From: DATCHW01 sp036508135
Lineage (GTDB): Bacteria; Bacteroidota; Ignavibacteria; Tepidaquicellales; Tepidaquicellaceae
Direction: 5' to 3'
Assembly (NCBI GenBank): GCA_036508135.1
Contig: DATCHW010000016.1
Span: 35,102-99,101 of the forward strand
DNA length: 64,000 nucleotides
Both the position numbers and the translations under genes were made by a program. Below are positions 1 through 8,766 of the stretch, piece after piece; the stretch's first letter is position 1, and each line of letters begins with the position of its first letter. The notes beneath the pieces are model-generated. The model searched no databases. It had not been told where the DNA came from and saw only the letters and a list, made by a program, of their open reading frames with translations.

Positions 1-557
1 AGCGAAGACCAGAAGCAAGCGTACATACCAATATATACGAAGTTCCCATAGAGGCGAAAGCCTGCGGGAAGAACTGAAAATCCGATTTCGTTTGTTGCTC
101 CTTTATTTGGACTTTCCCATAACTCGGTAGTTTTCAATTTGCCACCGGCAATATCCTTTCCACCCAGATAATCTGTTAATATTGTCCAATCATCGTCAGT
201 AGATACGTGCCAGCCTTCAGGTGCAAGTCCGCGAGTATCAGTTACGGCATACCAATTATATAATTTGCCGTATGTTGTTCCATTTTCAGTTTTATTTTCG
301 TAATAGCACCAGGTACCTGTTGTTAAGTTATTCCACTTATCTATGTCTTTTACTTGCGGAATAACATCGCCGTTACGATAGTGTTCAACATTCAGATTTT
401 CTGCCATCCATACTTGAGTATCGATTGTTACTGTTTTGTATGTATTACCATCAATGTCGGTAACTTGTGAAAAGGATTTGTTTACACCAAAGGTAAATAT
501 CAGGGTAACCATTAAGATTGCTTGTAGAACTATGTTATTTTTCATATTATATTTCAT
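1..557 (-). CDS. FISUMP-type secreted protein, 3' end beyond window
   Basis: This is an open reading frame running off the left edge, so its C-terminus is missing. The start is at 557 (MKYNMKNN...) or, in frame, at 545 (MKNNIVLQ...), followed by a hydrophobic signal peptide ending near NKSFSQ. The mature part carries TVTIDTQVWMAENLNVEHYR, GTWCYYENK, YGKLYNWYAV, APEGWHVSTDDDW and AGFRLYGNF. These are the hallmark blocks of the Fibrobacter succinogenes major paralogous domain (FISUMP, TIGR02145), a surface domain common in Bacteroidota and Fibrobacterota with no established biochemical activity. The protein is probably exported or surface-anchored. Family assignment is firm; the role is unknown. 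Confidence 0.8.
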   Translation of the reverse strand, partial: MKYNMKNNIVLQAILMVTLIFTFGVNKSFSQVTDIDGNTYKTVTIDTQVWMAENLNVEHYRNGDVIPQVKDIDKWNNLTTGTWCYYENKTENGTTYGKLYNWYAVTDTRGLAPEGWHVSTDDDWTILTDYLGGKDIAGGKLKTTELWESPNKGATNEIGFSVLPAGFRLYGNFVYIGMYACFWSS

Positions 558-775
558 AATATTTTATAAAAAAAGTATTTTATTATTTTCACGTTATAAC
601 AAGTAAAAGATGAATCCTTATCAACTGCCGCATAATTTCCTTTCAGATTACTTTTTATTAGTTCCCGTTTAATCCAAACCGGTCTTGGAAATAATTTCAC
701 TTTTATTGAGACTCTCGATTGTTGAATAAATTAAGAAATAATATTTAACGTGTTAATTTTAAATATAAAACTATA

Positions 776-1123
776 TTATCTTACCTCATAACTTACATCT
801 GGTTTCCATTCGTCACCAAATTTTGTATATCTAACTGTTACATCTAAATTAACATCTTTTTCTTCTGTTTGCCCGGTAATATATTTTATAACATTTTTTG
901 CTTTTACTTTGCACTGTACGACAGTTATTCCAGATACTTGTTCTCTGCCAACAATATTAATATCTTTTATAACCATATAATTTATTCCATCTTTTCTTTT
1001 ATTGAAATAATTATTTATATCATCTTTAACAACATCGTCTTTGGGTCCTTTTGAACATCCAACAAGAACAATAATCGTTATTAAAAACAGAATAAATGAA
1101 TTTACTTTTAAAATTAATTTCAT
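776..1123 (-). CDS. small lipoprotein, unknown function
   Basis: A 115-aa protein with a type II signal peptide: a hydrophobic stretch at residues 8-21 ends in a VGCS lipobox (Cys near residue 23), followed by KGPKDD, so the mature protein should be lipid-anchored. The remaining ~90 residues are hydrophilic with alternating beta-like segments (VVQCKVKAKNVIKYI, VNLDVTVRYTKFGDEW). I do not recognise a named family. It lies between two other same-strand secreted proteins but about 200 bp from each, so an operon is not evident. The reverse-strand reading frame at 869-1054 is an antisense shadow. Confidence 0.65.
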   Translation of the reverse strand: MKLILKVNSFILFLITIIVLVGCSKGPKDDVVKDDINNYFNKRKDGINYMVIKDINIVGREQVSGITVVQCKVKAKNVIKYITGQTEEKDVNLDVTVRYTKFGDEWKPDVSYEVR

Positions 1124-1283
1124 AATGTATGGTTTTAATTATTAAAAAAATAATTTTGTAATTTTAAAACTAATGCAACAATGTATATTAAAACAAAGAG
1201 AAATTTTATTCAATTTTCTCGATATTCCGGATAATTCTTCTTGAGCCAATATTGGAAAGTGAAATATTCAACGATATTAATAT

Positions 1284-1769
1284 TTATTTCTCCTTCTCTG
1301 CAAATATATTCCAGTCTTCACAGGCAATGCCTTCGGCTTTAATGGTTTTGTTTTCTCCTTCGGGTTTGTATGTGCATTTTACGAATCTGAAGTTATTAAC
1401 ACCGTTAACATCGGGGTTTAAATTAACGATTAAATCTAAAGTAAATTTTCCATCTTTAACATCAACGTTTTTGTAAACAGATGTGTCTTGCTCCCAATTA
1501 TCTTCAACTCCCATTGTTGCACCATATATGAGAACTATGTTCAAAACGTTACCCTGCGTTGTTATTTCAAAGGTTAATCCTGACTCATAAGTTTCTGAAG
1601 TAGCGTTATATCTCCCTTCGTATTTGGAAATATCCTGCTGTATATTTGTATTAAAGTTAGAGGAACTAACATACTTGCCGGCTCCAGCTACAAAATATTC
1701 CTGAGAATAGGTTCTTCCGGATAATATAAATGCGGAGAGGACTAAAAAAAGTAAATGAGCTTTTTTCAT
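1284..1769 (-). CDS. secreted hypothetical protein
   Basis: A 161-aa protein beginning MKKAHLLFLVLSAFILSG and cleaved probably after RTYS (signal peptidase I site before QEYF). The mature part reads like a compact beta-rich domain: YEGRYNATSETYESGLTFEI, NVLNIVLIYGATMGVEDNWEQ, GKFTLDLIVNL, NNFRFVKCTYKPEGENKTIK. Two cysteines near the C-terminus (FVKCTYK and GIACEDW) could pair. The pattern resembles small periplasmic domains of Bacteroidota, but I cannot name a family. The gene stands alone on the minus strand with a long upstream gap. Confidence 0.6.
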   Translation of the reverse strand: MKKAHLLFLVLSAFILSGRTYSQEYFVAGAGKYVSSSNFNTNIQQDISKYEGRYNATSETYESGLTFEITTQGNVLNIVLIYGATMGVEDNWEQDTSVYKNVDVKDGKFTLDLIVNLNPDVNGVNNFRFVKCTYKPEGENKTIKAEGIACEDWNIFAEKEK

Positions 1770-2333
1770 AATTATTGTTTTTTTAATTCAGTTAATTTAG
1801 AGCTATAAACGCAATAATCCCAATGTAGAGTGGTAGATTATTTGATTAATGAAAATTAGTTAGTTTTTGAAATAAAACAAACGTAAAATAAGAAGATATA
1901 GGGTTTGTAATTATAAGAACCAAGATATTTGATTTTTAATCCGTTCAATCCAACCGATTGAAAAATGAGCAGTTTTCCACTCATATTGCATTAAACAATT
2001 CCTCGGTATGATCCTGAATAATCTATTCAATCGTGACACGGAACAGAGCAGCGAATAAATGTATGATCCCTTTTATTAAAACATAATCGTACTCAAGGGG
2101 CAGGTTGGTCTAAACTTTAAAACCGTTAAGAAAATCTAGTCACTTGAATAAAAGACTTTCAAGACTGCCCGATAGTCTATATATCAGCACCTTAAATTCC
2201 ACAAATGGCTGTCAATTCAACGTAAAATCAACTACCTTCAATGTAGTCGAAATATCTATATGATATTATCTGCAGTAAGTATAATATTCCTATTTATTCG
2301 TCTTTATTAATTCATAAATATAATCGAGAAATA
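1770..2333. other. intergenic gap between divergent genes
   Basis: A 564-bp divergent region. I see no supported gene. At about 1964-1983 there is a short hairpin (ATGAG...CTCAT) like the one that accompanies the 3' ends of the PHA_gran_rgn copies elsewhere in the window, which may mark a lost copy. Promoters for both flanking genes should lie here, but I cannot place them. Confidence 0.4.
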
Positions 2334-3590
2334 ATGCGTTTAAAAATTTCTAAAATATTAAAGATTAGCATAATCTTCCTCCTGTTTTCAGTTTTTTCCA
2401 ATGCTCAGGTTAAAATAACTTCCTATAACCTTTTAAACTATCCCGGAACAGATACTACAACGCGTAATCCTTATTTCCGCACTGTAATAAATTCCATAAA
2501 TCCCGATATCCTCGTTGTTCAGGAAATTACTTCACAAGATGCTATAAATGGTTTTTTAAACGGTATTATGAACAGTAATGGAAATTTTTATAGTGCCGGT
2601 ACATTTATCAACGGTCCTGATACAGATAACGGAATATTTTTTAAAACCTCTTTGTTTTCTTTTATCAGCAATACTCCTATTAAAACAGCTTTAAGGGATA
2701 TAAATGAATTTAAGCTCGTTTGTCTTTCCAATCTCGATACTTTAAGAATTTATTCTGCTCATTTAAAAGCAAGTACGGGTACTTCAAATGAATTGTCAAG
2801 AGCCGCCGAAGTTGACAGCCTTAGAAAAGTCACCAATACTTTGCCGTTTAATTCATATTTTATAGTTTGTGGTGATTTTAATCTTTATCGTTCAGGTGAG
2901 CCCGCTTATCAAAAATTGCTTGAAATAACAACCGGTAATTATGGCAATTTTAACGACCCTTTAAATATGATAGGAACATGGAATAATTCTGCATATGCAT
3001 CTTATCATACTCAATCATCAAGAGTTCGTTCTTTTGGTGGTGGTGCTTCGGGTGGTCTCGATGATAGATTTGATTTTATTTTATACTCAAGCGCAATTAA
3101 AAATCCGGGTAGATTAACTTATGTTTTAAATTCTTTGACCGCTTATGGCAACGATGGTAATCATTATAATGATTCAATTAATAAATCTCCCAATACAGTT
3201 GTTTCGCAGTTTATTGCTAATGCAATTCATTATGCTTCTGATCATCTTCCGATTTACGCATTGTTCTCTTTTTCAACAATCAGTTCTATCAATTTAATGA
3301 ATTCAAATATTCCTTCGGAATTTAAGTTGTCTCAGAATTACCCGAACCCATATAACCCAACAACAAAAATTATTTTTGATTTGCCGAAGGATGCTAAAGT
3401 CACACTTGTTATTTACGACATTCTTGGCAGGCAAATGGCTAAACTTGCAAGCGGAGAGTACAAGAAAGCGGGAACATACATGGTTGAATTCAACGGTCAG
3501 AATTACGTAAGCGGAGTTTACTTTTACAAAATAGTCGCGGAAGGTGAAACAAAGTATACCGCAGTGAAAAAGATGATGCTTGTGAAATGA
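2334..3590 (+). CDS. secreted endonuclease/exonuclease/phosphatase-family protein with T9SS sorting domain
   Basis: A 418-aa protein with a signal peptide (residues 1-24, ending SNAQ). Residues ~25-310 form an endonuclease/exonuclease/phosphatase (EEP) domain: KITSYNLLNYPG at the start, PDILVVQEI with the metal-binding Glu, YSAHLKAS, FIVCGDFNLYRSGE (the GDFN motif) and the terminal ASDHLPIYALF with catalytic Asp-His. Residues ~330-418 are a T9SS type A sorting domain (KLSQNYPNPYNPTTK, IYDILGRQM, SGVYFYK). This is therefore an extracellular or surface phosphodiesterase, probably a nuclease; the substrate cannot be read from sequence. It is a stand-alone gene. Confidence 0.85.
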   Translation: MRLKISKILKISIIFLLFSVFSNAQVKITSYNLLNYPGTDTTTRNPYFRTVINSINPDILVVQEITSQDAINGFLNGIMNSNGNFYSAGTFINGPDTDNGIFFKTSLFSFISNTPIKTALRDINEFKLVCLSNLDTLRIYSAHLKASTGTSNELSRAAEVDSLRKVTNTLPFNSYFIVCGDFNLYRSGEPAYQKLLEITTGNYGNFNDPLNMIGTWNNSAYASYHTQSSRVRSFGGGASGGLDDRFDFILYSSAIKNPGRLTYVLNSLTAYGNDGNHYNDSINKSPNTVVSQFIANAIHYASDHLPIYALFSFSTISSINLMNSNIPSEFKLSQNYPNPYNPTTKIIFDLPKDAKVTLVIYDILGRQMAKLASGEYKKAGTYMVEFNGQNYVSGVYFYKIVAEGETKYTAVKKMMLVK

Positions 3591-3823
3591 AGGGATCCCA
3601 TAATTAATTTTGCATTAAAGATAAATTCATTTAATTAATATTGTAAGTTTTTTGAGCCTGTAAATATTTTTGTGTTTTTGGTATCCGCATTTAAAAATCG
3701 AACCTGCATCTTTCTTCAAAGATAATTAAAAATTGACTTAGAATAAGTCCCCAGTTTCTTATACTGTGATTCCATTTTTTTTCGACAAAAAAAGAAACGA
3801 GTCTAAATCAGTTCATTTTGTGC

Positions 3824-3859
3824 CATTGTTGGTGTTTGAGCGCAGCGACACCAACAATG
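3824..3859. repeat. palindromic repeat, family B copy 1
   Basis: Perfect 12-bp arms (CATTGTTGGTGT at 3824-3835 and its complement at 3848-3859) enclose a loop TTGAGCGCAGCG. A second copy with the same loop type (TTTAAGCGAAGCGT) sits at 38112-38145. It lies in the ~420-bp gap 3591-4009, between the 3' ends of convergent genes, where I see no gene. It is a REP-like element that could also act as a terminator. Confidence 0.7.
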
Positions 3860-4009
3860 TGAGATTGAAATGCATTTGGCGATGATAAAATTTAATTAAA
3901 TGTAAAACTATTGGTTATAAAAAAACATCATTTTAAATAATTTGATGCGATATTTGTATAATTTCCATAAAAAGAGAACCGGGGATAAAGTATTTTTATG
4001 ATTCATTTT

Positions 4010-4582
4010 CTAATCTGAATTTGCCAAATCTATCATTATTAAGTTACCGTTTTCAAATGTATAAATTCCTTCATATATAAGAATATATTCACTTTTGTCA
4101 TCGATAATGCAATTTACATCCGTCGCATAATATTCCAAAGTGTTATCTGTTTCAACTGATGGTTCACCCAGAATTGATCGAACCTCATTTTTTTGCATCC
4201 CAAGTTTAACTCCCTTTTTTGAAGTAATATCATCAGTAGATAAATTACACATACTTTTTTTAGTTATGCTCACTGCACTTTCTTTTGCAATTACTATCTG
4301 CTCAGCTCCTCCGTCCATATATCCGAAAATCAGGAACACTTTTTTATCAGGGTCGAAATATGCGTATCCTCTTCCGTGTCCGTAATTGCAATTTGATTCT
4401 ATTTCCCCGTATTTATTAAATATATCTGTGAACGGAGTCCAGATGTTAATATTTTTCGTTCCGTAATCAATATAAGAACAGGTGTCTCTATTAATATTAG
4501 ATACAACTTGATTTACATCATAGTTAAATCCTGTCAAATTAAGCCAAATGAGAATAATTAAAAGTGTTAAAGATATTTTCAT
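4010..4582 (-). CDS. secreted hypothetical protein
   Basis: A 190-aa protein with an N-terminal hydrophobic segment (MKISLTLLIILIWLNLTG), probably a signal peptide. The remainder contains GVKLGMQKNEVRSILGEPS, which resembles the 'G(M)xxxEVxxxLGxP' signature of SmpA/OmlA-like and related small periplasmic domains, followed by LEYYATDVNCII and YEGIYTFENGNLIMI. This makes a BamE-like fold plausible (inference only). An internal TDDITSKKGVKLG precedes that motif. It is a single gene on the minus strand with no operon partner. Confidence 0.6.
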   Translation of the reverse strand: MKISLTLLIILIWLNLTGFNYDVNQVVSNINRDTCSYIDYGTKNINIWTPFTDIFNKYGEIESNCNYGHGRGYAYFDPDKKVFLIFGYMDGGAEQIVIAKESAVSITKKSMCNLSTDDITSKKGVKLGMQKNEVRSILGEPSVETDNTLEYYATDVNCIIDDKSEYILIYEGIYTFENGNLIMIDLANSD

Positions 4583-4786
4583 AAAATTTTTTAAATTTTC
4601 TGTTTTGCAGCTCCTTAAATTTGAATTTAATATTTATACAAAAAAGATCGTAATAATCCCGAGCTATTTTTGGGGATCATTAATTTAATGAAATTTAGTT
4701 ACTTGAGGAAATAAAACAAATGATATTATAAAAGGTGGTATAATAGTTTTAGGGCAGTAATGCTCTCGTTTTTTTCTGTGGGGAAG

Positions 4787-4818
4787 GGGTTTTTATTTTG
4801 TTCGTTTTAAAGGAAGGG
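4787..4818. repeat. short dispersed repeat, copy 1
   Basis: About 30 bp (TTTATTTTGTTCGTTTTAAA core) recur at 9903-9935 with a G-run upstream and AAGGAA downstream. Both lie in intergenic DNA near gene 3' ends. Origin unknown. Confidence 0.4.
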
Positions 4819-4873
4819 AATAAAAAAGAAGGTCCCACATTAACTACAGCCATATTTTAAAAAAGCTGTGCTT

Positions 4874-5422
4874 TTATATTATAAACGGTATAAACATTTT
4901 ACTTCGTTTCATATATTCACTGTATTTTTCACCAAAGAATTTAATACATTCTTTCTCATCAAATATTGCCGTAAGATAAAGAAATGCAGTTGATAGTACT
5001 GTTATAAATAACAATAAATCTGTTGTATTCTTTAAAAATATACCCCAGGTTAAAAAAAGTAATGAAGAATAAAGCGGATGTCTTATATATTTAAAAATCC
5101 CCTTATCTATCAACTCGGAAGTTTTTTCAAATTGATAAAGTGTCTTTTCATATCTATTCTTTACTTGTTTTCCTGTTTTTTTCATAAGAATCACACCAGT
5201 GATAACAAGATAAACTGAAAATATCAGAAAAACCCATGAAAATATCTGTTTAACACTAAAAGGATTATCAAACCAAAATTTACAGTTATTAATTAAAAGC
5301 CAAATAATGCACTCCTCACTAAAGAATCTATAAAAGCCATGACTTTTAATATTAAATAAAGTCCGCCATGAGATAATAATAAGGGGTAAGCTTAAAATTC
5401 CAAAAACTATTAATTTTTCCAT
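4874..5422 (-). CDS. isoprenylcysteine carboxyl methyltransferase-like membrane protein
   Basis: A 182-aa integral membrane protein with about five hydrophobic segments. The C-terminal half has the ICMT/PEMT-type methyltransferase signature: GIFKYIRHPLYSSLLFLTWG (RHPxY, SAM-binding region), then FDEKECIKFFGEKYSEYMKR, where the E...FG..Y..Y pattern is characteristic. The family methylates prenylated cysteines or phospholipids in eukaryotes; bacterial homologues have mostly unknown lipid or small-molecule substrates. It stands alone on the minus strand. Family assignment is good; substrate is unknown. Confidence 0.75.
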   Translation of the reverse strand: MEKLIVFGILSLPLIIISWRTLFNIKSHGFYRFFSEECIIWLLINNCKFWFDNPFSVKQIFSWVFLIFSVYLVITGVILMKKTGKQVKNRYEKTLYQFEKTSELIDKGIFKYIRHPLYSSLLFLTWGIFLKNTTDLLLFITVLSTAFLYLTAIFDEKECIKFFGEKYSEYMKRSKMFIPFII

Positions 5423-5449
5423 ATATTAACTAAAACAGGTTTTTCCTAT

Positions 5450-5662
5450 TTACATTTTTATTTTACTTTTTTCAGCTCGCCGGAGTCGGAGTTTTCTTGC
5501 AACAAAGTTAGTAAAAATTCCTGAAGTTTTTTTTCTTATAAATACCGGTCGTACATGCTGGAAATAGTATTTCTTCCAGAGTAACTGCTTTTTTGTACTT
5601 ATCATCCATTGAGCCAGATCTGATTTCTTGAATTTGAGGAAAGTTAAACGTTTCAACATTTA
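5450..5662 (-). pseudogene. probable frameshifted small gene
   Basis: The longest open frame (from 5659) encodes a basic, low-complexity 69-aa peptide that does not look like a protein. A different minus-strand frame reads DDKYKKAVTLEEILFPACTT then GIYKKK. Shifting by one base inside the A-tract (about 5529-5540) continues it as KLQEFLLTLLQENSDSGELK before a stop at the same place. The composite reads like a normal protein C-terminus, so this is probably a gene broken by an A-tract slip. I do not recognise the family. Confidence 0.35.
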
Positions 5663-5699
5663 ATTATAATTCAAAAAAATAAAGAAATGTAAGTTAAGT

Positions 5700-5890
5700 T
5701 GAGTGACACTGAATTATACTTTTTCTGGGGAAGGCCGGAATCTTCGACCTGACGTTCACAGAAACATTGTCTATAGCCCAATTTGTGGCAGATACAAAAC
5801 TGTTATAGAAGTACGTCCGCCCCGCTATTGCAAATGTTCTGTTATGCTTTTGTGCTACTGTTGATACAAAAAAGTGTCATGTCAAGATAG
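5700..5890 (-). pseudogene. relic of a secreted-protein domain
   Basis: One minus-strand frame across 5745-5885 reads FAIAGRTYFYNSFVSATNWA then IDNVSVNV. The WAIDNVSV ending is typical of jelly-roll (MAM/concanavalin-like) domains of large secreted proteins. There is no start codon and no complete domain, so this is at best a fragment of a lost gene lying between 5660 and 5934. Confidence 0.3.
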
Positions 5891-5934
5891 CTACAAAAAT
5901 TTTGTGAAATCGGTTATACATTTGTACCTACTTC

Positions 5935-7323
5935 TTACTTATTATCAATTCTTTCTTCCAGTTGCTCAATCGTTTTTTTTGCATTTGCCAATCTGATTGC
6001 TTTATTTTTCTCAACCAATTTTGCCGTAGACCATTTTTCAACCTTGTTATGAAGCGGTATTAGAAATGCGGCAACACAAACTAAACCCAATAACATAAGC
6101 ACAGGAGTATGATTCGTTACTCTTTCTAAAAAAGGATCCAGGAATAAATTAAAGAACTCAAATACAATCAGCAAAGCCATTACACCAAGAAATTCAATCA
6201 GCTTTGTACTGGTGATAAAACTGCGGCTGAGCAATAAAAACAGAATGATGAAAATGATGATACCAAGGGTAATTAATGCATATTCAATATCAAGTTTTCG
6301 TTCTGCTTCATCTTTTTTTTCTATTTCAGCTATTTCACTTTCTCTTTTTGTTTCATTAAAAAGCAGATTTTGAATCTGCATTGTTCTATCCCTGCTAAAT
6401 AAACTATCTCTGGCTGCCAGAGAAATTTGAAGATACCGTAAAGCTTCTTTATCGTTTTTTCCTTCATATAGTTTAGACAGCAGTTTTCCTGACTCTATAA
6501 CATTTTCCAGAACACTGGCTTTTTGTGCACAAAGCATCGACAGTCCTGCATAAAAAATACTTGAATCCTTCGGTTCGGCGTCTTCATAGAGTTTGGCGAT
6601 ATTAAGAAAAGTAAAAGACAATCCCAATGAATCATTATATGAAATTCCGTTTCTTATTGCTTCTCTGTAATAAGCCAATGCCAATTCTATATTACCCATT
6701 TTAAATTGCACCTCGCCTAACCCGTTAAGTGTAAGATTAAGTTGATATTTATCTTTGACTAAATTATAATTTTCATAGCTGCGCTGATAATACATTAATG
6801 CAGAATCCTGTTTGTTAAGCACCGCATATAAATCACCGAAACATCCATTCAACTCGGCTAACCAATAGTTATCATCCGGATGCATGGATTCAGATTTTCG
6901 ATAATAGTTAATTGCATTTTTATAATCACCCTGTGATTTATAAATTAAGCCAATGCTATAATAAGAACGTGCCATGCTATTTTTATCGTTCATTCGTTCG
7001 AATATTTTTAATGCATCTAAATAATAATCAAGTGCTATGGGGTAATTGCTGATGCTCCAATACTGATTAGCTAGCTGGTGCAAGCAATCCGCTTCACCTT
7101 TTTCATATTTTATTTTACGTGCCAGTTCAAGGCCTTCCTGTGCTGTTTTTAAACCATGTTCAAAGGACTGGTCATAAAAACTTAATTTGACAAGCACCAT
7201 CACTTTTACAGTATCTTCTTTAGTAGCAGCCAACAATTTATTTAAACTGTCCACCTGCGGCGCCTGTGCCGATATTCTTACTACTGATGAGAAGAATATT
7301 AAAAACAGAAATATTTTTTTCAT
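5935..7323 (-). CDS. TPR-repeat membrane protein (sensor-like, no output domain)
   Basis: A 462-aa protein with signal peptide MKKIFLFLIFFSSVVRISAQ. Residues ~40-320 are tetratricopeptide repeats (e.g. ALDYYLDALKIFERMNDKNS, ARSYYSIGLIYKSQGDYKNA, ALAYYREAIRNGISYNDSLG). About residues 345-420 hold three hydrophobic segments (LITLGIIIFIILFLLL, FLGVMALLIVFEFF, VLMLLGLVCVAAFLI), and a short cytoplasmic coiled coil follows (AIRLANAKKTIEQLEERI). The architecture matches periplasmic-TPR sensor kinases of Bacteroidota, but the protein stops where a histidine kinase or LuxR output domain would begin. It may signal through a partner binding the coil. Confidence 0.75.
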   Translation of the reverse strand: MKKIFLFLIFFSSVVRISAQAPQVDSLNKLLAATKEDTVKVMVLVKLSFYDQSFEHGLKTAQEGLELARKIKYEKGEADCLHQLANQYWSISNYPIALDYYLDALKIFERMNDKNSMARSYYSIGLIYKSQGDYKNAINYYRKSESMHPDDNYWLAELNGCFGDLYAVLNKQDSALMYYQRSYENYNLVKDKYQLNLTLNGLGEVQFKMGNIELALAYYREAIRNGISYNDSLGLSFTFLNIAKLYEDAEPKDSSIFYAGLSMLCAQKASVLENVIESGKLLSKLYEGKNDKEALRYLQISLAARDSLFSRDRTMQIQNLLFNETKRESEIAEIEKKDEAERKLDIEYALITLGIIIFIILFLLLSRSFITSTKLIEFLGVMALLIVFEFFNLFLDPFLERVTNHTPVLMLLGLVCVAAFLIPLHNKVEKWSTAKLVEKNKAIRLANAKKTIEQLEERIDNK

Positions 7324-7348
7324 ACTTAATTTTTAATTATAATTTCTT

Positions 7349-7555
7349 TCAAGTCTTAAGATTTGGTATTTCATTGCTGGTCAGTTTCAAATTAGCAATA
7401 TCGCCACAGCATGAAGCATAACATCTGTTATACTCTGCTAATATAACATTAATAGCATATAACTGCAATGTTGCTGTTGGATTTGCAGGGTTTTTGTTTT
7501 TATTGAGTAGCGTATTTTTACAAAAATTTATCGATGGGTGCATGTGATTTCCCAA
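7349..7555 (-). CDS. doubtful 68-codon ORF
   Basis: It lies 25 bp upstream of the TPR gene on the same strand and encodes a Cys-containing peptide (NRCYASCCGDIANLK). There is no clear ribosome binding site, hydrophobic segment or recognisable family, and codon use is not distinctive. It could be a leader or a chance ORF; I favour chance. Confidence 0.15.
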   Translation of the reverse strand: MGNHMHPSINFCKNTLLNKNKNPANPTATLQLYAINVILAEYNRCYASCCGDIANLKLTSNEIPNLKT

Positions 7556-7738
7556 TTACAGCACCTATAAAAATTAAAACAACTACCGGTAATTTATATT
7601 AAAAACGGTCAACTTAAGATATTAAATAAAAATAAATATAAAATTATAGGGTAAAGTAGTATGCTAGCTTATAGGCTATTTTTTCTCAATCCGTTCGGAT
7701 TTTTTCGACAAAATAAAAAATAAACCAAACACGGTTCA

Positions 7739-7968
7739 TTTTTTCAGTAATTCTTCAGCGTGCATCCGAATTGTTTTTTCTATTGTTCTTTTAAAAGGTG
7801 CAGCCAGAAAGGGGATATCCCCTTTTATCAATACTTCTGACTCACTTATGGCTAAACTTCCGCTGACCTTGAAGCTTTTAATCTTAAATTTAAATTATCC
7901 GGTGCTGCCCGACCAGGATTCTTCTAAATCACTGATTCGGTCTGAATGTTGGGCTTTTAAATCCGGGC
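7739..7968 (-). pseudogene. PHA_gran_rgn gene fragment, copy a
   Basis: On the minus strand this segment is nearly identical in stretches to the intact 102-codon gene at 22933-23241 (shared peptides QHSDRISDLEESWSGSTG, SESEVLIKGDIPFLA). The 5' end of the gene is missing and the frame is broken, so it is a relic. It is one of five partial copies in the window, all in the same orientation. Confidence 0.75.
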
Positions 7969-8010
7969 GGTTATTGAAGCGTTTGTAATAAGTTACTAAA
8001 GCTAAAAGAA

Positions 8011-8730
8011 TTATTCTAAACCCTTAGTCCCAAATTTATTATCGTTAGTGAAATCCTTAATATCACGGCGTACCCTTAAGTATTTTTCCGGTGTGGAAAC
8101 GGGATAACCTAAACGACAGGAAAAAGCAATCTTTAAATTTTCAGGAATATGAAGAATGTTTTTTACTTCTTCCTCTACTGTGTCTGCACTAAGGGAACTC
8201 AGGATATGAAAGTTGATGCCAAGAGAATTTGCCATGAGCCACATATTTTCCATTACACATCCTAAACTCAAAATGCCCAGGAAATCGCCTTCGGAAGCCG
8301 GGGCTCGTTTAGCCGGATCATACACAACAATCAGCATTAATGGACATAACGGGAAAGGTCTTTGTATTGATGAATCCGCTTCCTCATCATATTTATCCAG
8401 CCTGAAATCAGGGACTCTCCAGGATGGAGGGAACATCGCAGCCAATATTCCTGTTTTTTTTCTAAGCAGCTCCTCCTCTGAAAAAGATAACTGCTGATAG
8501 TTTTCCCGGATAAAGGTTTCTGATATCGGGCGTTTTATTTTTGCAATGGACTGCAGGATTTTTTCATCATCCACAACAATGATTTCAAAATTCTGCATAT
8601 TATGCGCTGAAGGAGCCCAGCGTCCTGCTTCCAGTATTTTTAATAAATCCTGTTTCTCTATAGGATGTTTAGTGTCAAATGGCATCCTGGAAGATTGCCT
8701 TGCCTGCATGAGTTTTAATAATTCATTCAT
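8011..8730 (-). CDS. nitroreductase family protein
   Basis: A 239-aa FMN-dependent nitroreductase-type oxidoreductase. The N-terminal RQSSRMPFD and WAPSAHNMQNFEIIVV motifs contribute the FMN phosphate and ring contacts of the family. The middle holds LGILSLGCVMENMWLMANSL, the helix typical of nitroreductases, and the C-terminus has the SCRLGYP segment before the last basic residues. It starts 36 bp after the alcohol dehydrogenase stop, so the two are probably co-transcribed. Such enzymes reduce quinones, nitro compounds or flavins with NAD(P)H; the actual substrate is unknown. Confidence 0.85.
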   Translation of the reverse strand: MNELLKLMQARQSSRMPFDTKHPIEKQDLLKILEAGRWAPSAHNMQNFEIIVVDDEKILQSIAKIKRPISETFIRENYQQLSFSEEELLRKKTGILAAMFPPSWRVPDFRLDKYDEEADSSIQRPFPLCPLMLIVVYDPAKRAPASEGDFLGILSLGCVMENMWLMANSLGINFHILSSLSADTVEEEVKNILHIPENLKIAFSCRLGYPVSTPEKYLRVRRDIKDFTNDNKFGTKGLE

Positions 8731-8766
8731 ATTACCTCCTGATTTAAAAAAATATTTATTATTTAT

